DNA of 44,543 bases from Calditrichia bacterium (GTDB taxonomy: Bacteria > Calditrichota > Calditrichia > JAJRVZ01): NCBI GenBank assembly GCA_023132435.1, contig JAGLYF010000131.1:1-44543 (forward strand), written 5' to 3'. This document shows positions 37,906 through 44,543 of the stretch, piece by piece. Within the stretch, counting starts at the first letter, position 1; each line of letters starts with the position of its first letter. Position numbers and translations under genes: made by a program. The notes under the pieces were generated by a model that ran no database searches, was not told the origin of the DNA, and saw only the letters and a list, made by a program, of their open reading frames with translations.

Positions 37906-38274
37906 TTATAATACTTCGGGTGCTAAAGAAACTATTTTCATAAATTCTTTTTCCCGTAATTCCCGGGCTACCGGTCCAAAAATACGTGTACCTCGTGGTT
38001 CGTTCTGATTATCAATCAGTACAGCCGCATTTTCATCAAAACGTATATACGAACCATCATCTCTTTTAATCTCTTTAGCCGTTCTCACAATAACCGCGCG
38101 TGAAACTTCGCCTTTTTTTACAGCACCGCCAGGTATAGCGTTTTTTACCGATACAACAATAATATCACCGACTGAGCCATACCTTTTTTTCGATCCACCA
38201 AGCAATCGGATACACATAATACTTTTTGCTCCTGAGTTATCTGCAACCGCCAATTTGGTATATTCCTGTATCAT
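37906..38274 (-). CDS. rplN: 50S ribosomal protein L14
   Basis: Intersubunit-bridge protein of 122 residues, the exact usual length. It begins [20 protein letters not shown] and contains [20 protein letters not shown] and [23 protein letters not shown] start. Confidence 0.97.
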   Translation of the reverse strand: MIQEYTKLAVADNSGAKSIMCIRLLGGSKKRYGSVGDIIVVSVKNAIPGGAVKKGEVSRAVIVRTAKEIKRDDGSYIRFDENAAVLIDNQNEPRGTRIFGPVARELREKEFMKIVSLAPEVL

Positions 38275-38298
38275 TTCATAATCCTTCGATAGATTTAA

Positions 38299-38559
38299 TT
38301 ACTTCCTCTTCTCAATAATCTCAACCAGGCGCCAGCGTTTTCTTCTACTTAATGGTCGTATTTCCATTACTTTGACTGTATCACCTTCATGACATTCATT
38401 TTTGTCATCATGAGTCATAAATTTAGTCGTTCTTGTGATGTATTTACCATAAACCGGATGTTTGATCCGGCGTTTTACCGAAACGGTGATCGTTTTATCC
38501 ATTTTATCACTGACAACTACTCCAACTCTGGTCTTTCTTTTACCTCGGCTATTTTTCAT
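38299..38559 (-). CDS. rpsQ: 30S ribosomal protein S17
   Basis: OB-fold 16S rRNA-binding protein of 86 residues: [28 protein letters not shown]-like segment [20 protein letters not shown], then the signature [23 protein letters not shown] start; 11 bases after rpmC. Confidence 0.97.
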   Translation of the reverse strand: MKNSRGKRKTRVGVVVSDKMDKTITVSVKRRIKHPVYGKYITRTTKFMTHDDKNECHEGDTVKVMEIRPLSRRKRWRLVEIIEKRK

Positions 38560-38569
38560 TTTTCTTCCA

Positions 38570-38791
38570 TCACTTTTCTTCGACTTTTATTTTTCGAATA
38601 CCATTTTTGTGCTCATTAATCAGAGTCATAACGCGTGCAATATTCCTACGAACTGTTCTGATACGTAAAGGATTTGTAATCTGGTGGGTTGCTTTTTGAA
38701 GTTGAAGATTTTCCATCTCACCTAGCAATTCCACCAGCTTTGCTTCCAGTTCGTCGGGCGCTAAATTTAATACTTCATCTCTGCTCTTCAT
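38570..38791 (-). CDS. rpmC: 50S ribosomal protein L29
   Basis: Helical protein at the tunnel exit near the signal-recognition-particle and trigger-factor site. 73 residues: [53 protein letters not shown] start; between rplP and rpsQ as usual. Confidence 0.95.
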   Translation of the reverse strand: MKSRDEVLNLAPDELEAKLVELLGEMENLQLQKATHQITNPLRIRTVRRNIARVMTLINEHKNGIRKIKVEEK

Positions 38792-38803
38792 GGTCGTTCC
38801 TTC

Positions 38804-39214
38804 TTATCTCTCTCGAACAACAAATTTAGTTTTCATCGGTAGTTTATGGGAAGCCAGACGCATAGCCTCTTTTGCCGTCGGCTCATCGACCCCTTCGATC
38901 TCGAACATAATTCGGCCGGGTTTTACAACGGCGACCCAGTGTTCAGGCGCCCCTTTACCTTTACCCATTCTTGTTTCAGCAGGTTTTTGGGTAACAGGTT
39001 TATCCGGAAACAATCGGATCCAAACCTTGCCACCTCTTTTAATATATCGTGTCATAGCCACACGGGCAGCCTCTATCTGTCGGCTTGTTATCCAGCAAGA
39101 CCCTAGTGCTTTTAGCCCATAACGACCGAAGGCAACATAATTACCCTTTTGAGCGTTACCCTTCATGCGACCACGTTGTTTTTTTCTATATTTTACTCGT
39201 TTAGGCATTAACAT
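38804..39214 (-). CDS. rplP: 50S ribosomal protein L16
   Basis: Organises the A site and binds 5S and 23S rRNA. 136 residues: [19 protein letters not shown], the signature [20 protein letters not shown] and [10 protein letters not shown]-like [17 protein letters not shown]. Two ATGs are possible (39214 and 39208); the first has AGGGAG nine bases upstream and is preferred. Confidence 0.97.
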   Translation of the reverse strand: MLMPKRVKYRKKQRGRMKGNAQKGNYVAFGRYGLKALGSCWITSRQIEAARVAMTRYIKRGGKVWIRLFPDKPVTQKPAETRMGKGKGAPEHWVAVVKPGRIMFEIEGVDEPTAKEAMRLASHKLPMKTKFVVRER

Positions 39215-39228
39215 AACTTACAACTCCC

Positions 39229-39861
39229 TTATCTTTTACCGATCACTTCACCGTTACAAATCCAGACCTTTACCCCTATACAGCCATAAGTTGTATGTGA
39301 CGTATATGTTGCATAATCAATATCCGCCCGAAGGGTGTGAAGAGGAATTCTTCCTTGTTTATACTCTTCCTTACGAGCCATTTCGGCACCACCAAGCCTT
39401 CCGGAACAAACTATTTTGATTCCCTGAGCTCCCAATCGCATCGTAGAGGTTATCGACTTTTTCATAGCCCGGCGAAAACTAATTTTGCCTTGCAACTGTT
39501 TGGCTATATTTTGGGCAACAAGATAAGCATCGAGCTCGGGACGTTTTATTTCAAAGATATTTATCTGAACATCTTTCCCCGAAATAGTCTTTAACTCTTC
39601 GCGTAACTTATCGACTTCAGAACCTCGTTTCCCGATGACAATACCAGGACGTGCAGTATGCACAGTTAAAATGATTTTTTTAGCCGTCCGTTCAATATTT
39701 ATCTTTGATACAGCAGCATTCTCTAAACGGCTACGGACATATTTCCTGATCTTTAAGTCTTCCTGCAATTTGTCCGAGAAATTCTTCTCATCAAACCAGT
39801 TGCTATTCCAGGTTTTGATGATACCTAAGCGTAATCCAATCGGATGTGTTTTTTGACCCAA
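39229..39861 (-). CDS. rpsC: 30S ribosomal protein S3
   Basis: Forms the mRNA entry tunnel. 210 residues: [22 protein letters not shown] domain with [21 protein letters not shown], and the C-terminal half with [20 protein letters not shown]. The start is TTG with AGGAG six bases upstream; the conserved MGQKTHP N-terminus fixes it. Confidence 0.97.
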   Translation of the reverse strand: MGQKTHPIGLRLGIIKTWNSNWFDEKNFSDKLQEDLKIRKYVRSRLENAAVSKINIERTAKKIILTVHTARPGIVIGKRGSEVDKLREELKTISGKDVQINIFEIKRPELDAYLVAQNIAKQLQGKISFRRAMKKSITSTMRLGAQGIKIVCSGRLGGAEMARKEEYKQGRIPLHTLRADIDYATYTSHTTYGCIGVKVWICNGEVIGKR

Positions 39862-39870
39862 ATCAAACTC

Positions 39871-40215
39871 CTACTTGCTGTCTTCTAAAACGATAGTTAA
39901 ATGAGCAGTACGTTTTCTAATTTTACCCGCTCTTCCCATTGACATTGGCCTGAAACGTTTAAGTGCCGGCCCATGATCAACAGAAGCCTGGATGATATAA
40001 ATTTCATTCAGGTCAAGTCGCTGACCCTCTTCAATATTTCCTAAATTTGCCACAGCAGACTGTATTGCCTTCTCAATCGGCTCGGTTGCAATCTTCTGAG
40101 TAAAATGTAAAGTATTTAAGGCGTCACTTACTGTAAGACCTTTAATCAGGTCCAGAACACGGCTGATCTTACGTGGTGACATTCTAATATATTTTGCTCG
40201 CGCCCTTGCTTGCAT
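39871..40215 (-). CDS. rplV: 50S ribosomal protein L22
   Basis: Lines the peptide exit tunnel. 114 residues: ARAKYIRMSPRKISRVLDLI, the NLGNIEEGQRLDLNEIYI segment and the C-terminal FRPMSMGRAGKIRKRTAHLT, which includes the tunnel loop. ATG start. Confidence 0.97.
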   Translation of the reverse strand: MQARARAKYIRMSPRKISRVLDLIKGLTVSDALNTLHFTQKIATEPIEKAIQSAVANLGNIEEGQRLDLNEIYIIQASVDHGPALKRFRPMSMGRAGKIRKRTAHLTIVLEDSK

Positions 40216-40232
40216 GATTCTTCTCCAATCGC

Positions 40233-40520
40233 TTACTTGATTCGACTTAATCTCTCAGCCAACTTACCGCCGTGTCCCCGAAATGTTCTGGTCGGAGAAA
40301 ATTCACCTAATTTGTGTCCTACCATATTTTCACTGATATAAATGGGAATAAATTTTATTCCATTATGGACGGCAATTGTATGTCCGACAAAATCCGGCGG
40401 AATAGTTGACCGGCGTGACCAGGTTTTTACAACTACTTTTTTGTTTTCCGCGTTCATCGCTTCTATTTTTTTTACAAGGCTTTCGTCTATAAAGGGGCCT
40501 TTTTTAATTGAGCGTGCCAT
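40233..40520 (-). CDS. rpsS: 30S ribosomal protein S19
   Basis: Head protein forming a complex with S13. 95 residues: [40 protein letters not shown], and the signature [23 protein letters not shown] start. Confidence 0.97.
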   Translation of the reverse strand: MARSIKKGPFIDESLVKKIEAMNAENKKVVVKTWSRRSTIPPDFVGHTIAVHNGIKFIPIYISENMVGHKLGEFSPTRTFRGHGGKLAERLSRIK

Positions 40521-40529
40521 TCTTACTCC

Positions 40530-41354
40530 CTACTTCCGTTTTTTAACTATAAATGCATCTGACGGCTTCTTTTTCTTCCGTGTCTTGAGACCTTTTGCAA
40601 GTTGTCCCCAGGGTGATACCGGATGTCGACCACCTGAAGATTTACCTTCTCCACCACCCATTGGGTGATCGACCGGATTCATGGCAACTCCGCGAACGTG
40701 AGGACGGCGCCCCAACCACCGGGAACGACCGGCTTTTCCAATTGAAATGTTAAAATGGTCAACATTGGAAACCTGACCCAGTGTTGCATAACATTTCAAT
40801 GATACTTTTCTAACTTCACCTGAAGGCAGTTTTAACATAGCCCACTTGCCTTCTTTTGCCATTAACTGAACTGCCGTTCCGGCACTTCTTGCCAGTTGCC
40901 CACCTTTTTTTTCACGAATCTCAATATTATGGACCGATACACCTACGGGGATTTTTTCAAGCGGAAGAGCATTTCCAGGCTGCAGTTTTACTTTTTCACC
41001 GGATTCAACCATATCATTGACTTTTAACCCATCCGGAGCGAGAATATACTTTTTCTCACCATCTGCATAATATAAAAGTGCGATGCGTGCCGTTCTGTTT
41101 GGATCATATTCGATCGCCGCAACTCTGGCTGGAATATCTCTTTTACCGCGTTTAAAATCTATTTCTCTATATCTTCTTTTATTACCACCACCACGATGCC
41201 GTGAAGTCACACCACCCAAATTGTTACGACCACCACTTTTTTTCAATCCACGCGTCAGTTTTTTTTCAGGTTTAGATTTTGTAACCTGCTCAAAAGTACT
41301 GACAGTCTTGAATCGTTGTCCTGGTGTGATTGCTTTAAATGATTTAATTCCCAT
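40530..41354 (-). CDS. rplB: 50S ribosomal protein L2
   Basis: Largest primary 23S rRNA-binding protein, needed for subunit joining. 274 residues: [37 protein letters not shown], and the highly conserved C-terminal [20 protein letters not shown] with [23 protein letters not shown] start. Confidence 0.98.
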   Translation of the reverse strand: MGIKSFKAITPGQRFKTVSTFEQVTKSKPEKKLTRGLKKSGGRNNLGGVTSRHRGGGNKRRYREIDFKRGKRDIPARVAAIEYDPNRTARIALLYYADGEKKYILAPDGLKVNDMVESGEKVKLQPGNALPLEKIPVGVSVHNIEIREKKGGQLARSAGTAVQLMAKEGKWAMLKLPSGEVRKVSLKCYATLGQVSNVDHFNISIGKAGRSRWLGRRPHVRGVAMNPVDHPMGGGEGKSSGGRHPVSPWGQLAKGLKTRKKKKPSDAFIVKKRK

Positions 41355-41375
41355 TTTATCCTCAAATCCCTTGGA

Positions 41376-41675
41376 TTATGCATTTTCGAACAGATCTATC
41401 TTGTTACCTTCCGCCAGCGTGACAATAGCCTTTTTCCAGTCAGGACGCCGGCCATGAAATCTACCTGCCCTGGTCATCTGCTGACGCACCTTACCCCGGA
41501 CTACCATAGTCTGGATTTTTGTAACCTTAACTTCAAATCGCTTTTCTATTTCTTTTCGAATTTCGATTTTATTAGCCTCACGGTCTACTTCGAAGGCGAA
41601 TTTATTTGCTTCGTCTTGCAGTTTCGCAATTTTCTCTGTGTATAATGGCCTGATTAAAATTTTTAGTTTTCTCAT
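41376..41675 (-). CDS. rplW: 50S ribosomal protein L23
   Basis: Tunnel-exit docking protein for trigger factor and the signal-recognition particle. 99 residues: LIRPLYTEKIAKLQDEANKF, FEVKVTKIQTMVVRGKVRQ, and RPDWKKAIVTLAEGNKIDLF at the end. It overlaps the end of rplD by four bases. Confidence 0.96.
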   Translation of the reverse strand: MRKLKILIRPLYTEKIAKLQDEANKFAFEVDREANKIEIRKEIEKRFEVKVTKIQTMVVRGKVRQQMTRAGRFHGRRPDWKKAIVTLAEGNKIDLFENA

Positions 41676-42301
41676 CCTGCAAGTACCTCATTAATTTTAG
41701 TAAGGGCTCCCTCCTGTACTATAATTTTTTCCACCCTTAATACATCATAGGTCGAGAATGTGACAGAATCTTTTACAGATACTCTGTGAAGATTTGTCGT
41801 AGATGCATTTAAATGTGCTTCATGAGCAGCAGTCAGTAAGAGGACAGAAGATTTGCCAAGATTAAGCGCTTCAATAATTTCCACCATTTTTCTCGTCTTC
41901 GGCTCATCGAAGGAGAAATTCTCAACCACAATAATTTTTTCGTCTCTGGCTTTATAACTTAAAGCCGATTTTCTGGCCAGTTTCTTCACCTTTTTATTTA
42001 TTCCGACCGTATAGTCATGGGGAGTGGGGCCAAACACTCTACCCCCACCGACATGATGAGGTGCACGAATCGTTCCCTGCCTGGCGCGACCTGTTCCCTT
42101 TTGACGAAATGGTTTTCTACCACCTCCGCGCACTTCAGATCTGGATTTTGTCTTATGTGTTCCCTGGCGATTATTTGCACGCACTGAACGAACATCCAAC
42201 CAGATCGAATGATCATGAGGTTCTACTTTAAATACCTTGTCTGACAAATCAGCCGTTCGTCCGGTCTGTTTCCCTTTTATATCAATAACATTCAGTTTCA
42301 T
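41672..42301 (-). CDS. rplD: 50S ribosomal protein L4
   Basis: Lines the exit tunnel, and in E. coli also acts as the attenuator and repressor of the S10 operon. 209 residues: SVRANNRQGTHKTKSRSEVR, the basic tunnel loop GGGRKPFRQKGTGRARQGTI, APHHVGGGRVFGPTPHDYT, and a C-terminal LRVEKIIVQEGALTKINEVL. ATG start. Confidence 0.97.
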   Translation of the reverse strand: MKLNVIDIKGKQTGRTADLSDKVFKVEPHDHSIWLDVRSVRANNRQGTHKTKSRSEVRGGGRKPFRQKGTGRARQGTIRAPHHVGGGRVFGPTPHDYTVGINKKVKKLARKSALSYKARDEKIIVVENFSFDEPKTRKMVEIIEALNLGKSSVLLLTAAHEAHLNASTTNLHRVSVKDSVTFSTYDVLRVEKIIVQEGALTKINEVLAG

Positions 42302-42320
42302 AATAAAAAACCTATATCAC

Positions 42321-42941
42321 TTAAACTTTTTTAATTTCAACCAATGAATTGGGAGCACCTGGTACCGGACCCTTAACAAAAATGAGATTACGCTCTGTAT
42401 CTATTTTAACGATTTCTACCAAAGGAATCGTAACACGATTGTTTCCCATTCTGCCGGCCATCTTCATGTTTTTATAGACACGGGATGGATCTGAACTCTG
42501 CCCAATAGACCCGGGGGCGCGCGCTCTGTCTGATTGACCATGGGTTTTTTGCCCACCATGAAAACCATGTCTTTTCATTACACCCTGAAAACCACGGCCT
42601 TTAGCATAGCCCGAAACCACTACCTCTTCACCTTCTTTAAACATGTCCACCTTCAACTCATCCCCAATTTGGACTTCTTCGTTCAACGGTAAATCAAACT
42701 CACGAAGGTATTTAAGTGGTTTCAAATCAGCTTTTTTTAAATGTCCAACGACCGGTTTTTTTGCATGTTTTTCTTTCAGTTCCATATAACCGATCTGAAT
42801 CGCATGATATCCATCTTTATCTGCTGTTTTAATCTGGGAAACATAGCACGGCCCTGCGTTAATCACCGTTACGGGAATAGATCTCCCCGTATCATCAAAC
42901 ACCTGGGTCATACGTATTTTTTTACCTAATAAGCCACTCAT
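42321..42941 (-). CDS. rplC: 50S ribosomal protein L3
   Basis: Early-assembly 23S rRNA-binding protein near the peptidyl-transferase centre. The frame opens at a TTG (42953), but ATG at 42941 is chosen because GGAG lies directly upstream and the product then begins MSGLLGKKIRMTQVFDDTGR, as in the family. The product is 206 residues. KGRGFQGVMKRHGFHGGQKT and APGSIGQSSDPSRVYKNMKM cover the signature and the central loop. Confidence 0.97.
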   Translation of the reverse strand: MSGLLGKKIRMTQVFDDTGRSIPVTVINAGPCYVSQIKTADKDGYHAIQIGYMELKEKHAKKPVVGHLKKADLKPLKYLREFDLPLNEEVQIGDELKVDMFKEGEEVVVSGYAKGRGFQGVMKRHGFHGGQKTHGQSDRARAPGSIGQSSDPSRVYKNMKMAGRMGNNRVTIPLVEIVKIDTERNLIFVKGPVPGAPNSLVEIKKV

Positions 42942-42957
42942 TGATTTCTCCAAAAAA

Positions 42958-43266
42958 TCAGGTTTTAATCTCTACATCAACACCTGAAGGTAGTTCCAAT
43001 TTCATCAACGCATCAATTGTCTTATTCGTCGCATTCAAAATATCGATCATTCTTTTGTGAATCCGTGTTTCAAACTGTTCGCGCGACTTTTTATCGACAT
43101 GAGGAGATCGCAGGACAGTATATACTGTACGCTCTGTTGGCATCGGAATCGGTCCCGATATAATCGCTCCGGTCGCTTTTGCAGTTTTTATAATCTTATC
43201 CGTTGATTTATCAATCAGGTTATGATCATATGCCTTCAACCGTATTCTAATATTTTGGTCTGCCAC
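42958..43266 (-). CDS. rpsJ: 30S ribosomal protein S10
   Basis: Head protein, also the NusE partner in transcription antitermination. 102 residues: [40 protein letters not shown], and the C-terminal [13 protein letters not shown]. The start is GTG with GGAG seven bases upstream. A 70-base gap containing a perfect palindrome separates it from tuf. Confidence 0.97.
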   Translation of the reverse strand: MADQNIRIRLKAYDHNLIDKSTDKIIKTAKATGAIISGPIPMPTERTVYTVLRSPHVDKKSREQFETRIHKRMIDILNATNKTIDALMKLELPSGVDVEIKT

Positions 43267-43296
43267 TGCTATTCTCCATCAATTTTTAATTATACT

Positions 43297-43325
43297 GTAG
43301 GGGCGATCGGCCCGATCGCCCCTAC
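43297..43325. repeat. Perfect GC-rich palindrome between tuf and rpsJ
   Basis: 14-base arms GTAGGGGCGATCGG (43297-43310) and its exact complement (43312-43325) flank one central base. On the minus strand the hairpin is followed by AGTATAATTAAAAATTG rather than a U-tract, so it is a poor terminator. Its form matches the dispersed TGTAGGGGCG...CGCCCCTACA palindromes seen in many bacteria, and it stands out in this AT-rich genome. Confidence 0.85.
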
Positions 43326-43336
43326 ATAATTATTAA

Positions 43337-44527
43337 TTATTCAACTATTTCAGTTACGACACCAGCACCAACTGTTCTGCCACCTTCACGGATAGCAAAA
43401 CGCAACTCTTTCTCCATCGCGATCTCTTTATGTAATTCAACATCCATCGTGATGTTGTCACCAGGCATAACCATCTCTACGCCTTCCGGTAACTGGATCG
43501 AGCCGGTTACATCCGTGGTACGGAAATAAAACTGTGGACGATAACCATTGAAAAATGGCGTATGACGACCACCTTCATCCTTTGACAACACATAAACCTC
43601 ACCCTTGAATTTTGTATGGGGGGTGATGCTTCCGGGTTTTGCCGCTACCATACCACGCTCTAATTCCGTCTTTTCTACACCACGCATAAGAAGGCCAACA
43701 TTATCACCAGCCTCGCCTGAATCCAGTAACTTACAGAACATTTCAACCCCGGTAACAACCGTCTTACGATGGGCACCAAGACCGATCAATTCCACTTCCT
43801 CTCCAACCTTTACCACGCCACGATCGATACGACCGGTTCCCACGGTACCACGACCGGTAATACTAAATACGTCTTCTATCGGCATCAAAAAGGGCTTGTC
43901 AATATCACGTTCCGGAGTCGGCACATATGAATCTACCGCTTCCATTAACTCAAAGATACATTTGGTCTTCTCTGCATCTTCCGGATTGTTCAAAGCCTCT
44001 AAGGCACTTCCCTGGATGATAGGAATATCATCACCCGGAAATTCATATGAACTGAGCAATTCACGCAGTTCCAATTCCACCAGTTCGATCAATTCAGGAT
44101 CATCCACCTGGTCGGTTTTGTTCATAAACACAACAACACTCGGTACATTCACCTGACGGGCCAGCAGGATATGCTCACGGGTCTGAGGCATCGGACCGTC
44201 CGCCGCGCTTACTACCAGGATCGCGCCATCCATCTGGGCTGCACCGGTGATCATGTTCTTGACATAGTCAGCATGACCCGGACAGTCGACATGGGCATAG
44301 TGACGGTTATCCGTCTCATACTCAACGTGGGCGGTCGCTATCGTAATACCGCGCTCACGCTCTTCAGGAGCATTATCTATACTATCAAAACTACGATACT
44401 CGGACAACCCCTTCTTACTCAACAACAACGTGATCGCCGCTGTTAAGGTGGTCTTGCCATGGTCAACGTGACCAATCGTGCCTACATTGACATGGGGTTT
44501 TGTTCGCTCAAATTTTGCCTTCGCCAT
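43337..44527 (-). CDS. tuf: Elongation factor Tu
   Basis: GTPase that delivers aminoacyl-tRNA to the ribosome. 396 residues: G1 [10 protein letters not shown]2/switch region [17 protein letters not shown]3 [21 protein letters not shown]4 NKTD (commonly NKCD), then the beta-barrel domains with [19 protein letters not shown] and a C-terminal [23 protein letters not shown] start with TGGAGG seven bases before. It heads the visible part of the cluster; fusA or other str genes may lie beyond the window. Confidence 0.98.
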   Translation of the reverse strand: MAKAKFERTKPHVNVGTIGHVDHGKTTLTAAITLLLSKKGLSEYRSFDSIDNAPEERERGITIATAHVEYETDNRHYAHVDCPGHADYVKNMITGAAQMDGAILVVSAADGPMPQTREHILLARQVNVPSVVVFMNKTDQVDDPELIELVELELRELLSSYEFPGDDIPIIQGSALEALNNPEDAEKTKCIFELMEAVDSYVPTPERDIDKPFLMPIEDVFSITGRGTVGTGRIDRGVVKVGEEVELIGLGAHRKTVVTGVEMFCKLLDSGEAGDNVGLLMRGVEKTELERGMVAAKPGSITPHTKFKGEVYVLSKDEGGRHTPFFNGYRPQFYFRTTDVTGSIQLPEGVEMVMPGDNITMDVELHKEIAMEKELRFAIREGGRTVGAGVVTEIVE

Positions 44528-44543
44528 GGGTTTTCCTCCAAAA

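Overview
The window comes from a low-GC bacterial chromosome. Two genes at the left edge encode secreted proteins ending in a type IX secretion (T9SS) type A sorting domain with the YPNPFNP signature. That domain, together with C+ (zinc-ribbon) forms of S4, S14 and L36, points to the FCB superphylum. A deep-branching, mostly uncultured lineage (Neomarinimicrobiota, Calditrichota, KSB1 or Ignavibacteria-like) fits better than classical Bacteroidetes, but sequence reading alone does not settle the phylum. No rRNA, tRNA, CRISPR array, transposase or phage gene was seen.

Layout. (1) 1-7712: two convergent genes for large secreted surface proteins share a bidirectional terminator. One is a right-handed beta-helix protein whose start codon begins one base before the window. 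The other is a protein of about 1630 residues built from ten Ig-like repeats. (2) 7713-16215: an accessory stretch with a 1.4-kb AT-rich gap, an S8-prodomain/AgmX-PglI-tail fusion, a membrane protein, a GT4 glycosyltransferase, a deoxynucleoside kinase, an alkaline-phosphatase-superfamily enzyme and a beta-helix/TonB fusion. Its intergenic DNA is packed with small repeats: degenerate 7-bp tandem arrays arranged as hairpins, ATTCCC...GGGAAT palindrome pairs, and a nested palindrome cluster reaching into a coding end.

(3) 16216-28373, all on the minus strand and tightly packed: a family-10-like glycosyl hydrolase, urocanate hydratase, a ParA/Soj ATPase, a response regulator with an N-terminal HTH-like domain, CheW, a methyl-accepting protein and a giant CheA hybrid kinase. 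The CheA has three canonical and at least two degenerate Hpt domains plus a C-terminal receiver. The set resembles Pil/Chp-type (PilG-PilI-PilJ-ChpA) chemosensory systems. The ParA may position the array, and the upstream catabolic genes may be co-transcribed with it.

(4) 28571-44527, minus strand: the complete str/S10/spc/alpha ribosomal supercluster in the order tuf, S10, L3, L4, L23, L2, S19, L22, S3, L16, L29, S17, L14, L24, L5, S14, S8, L6, L18, S5, L30, L15, SecY, Map, IF-1, L36, S13, S11, S4, RpoA, L17, ending in two tandem terminators. Notable points are many TTG/GTG starts, no adk between secY and map, an acidic low-complexity tail on L17, a short L18 N-terminus, and a perfect GC-rich palindrome between tuf and rpsJ.

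The best candidate for something undescribed is the hutU-ParA-chemosensory block. The heptad-repeat hairpin family is the most unusual non-coding signal.
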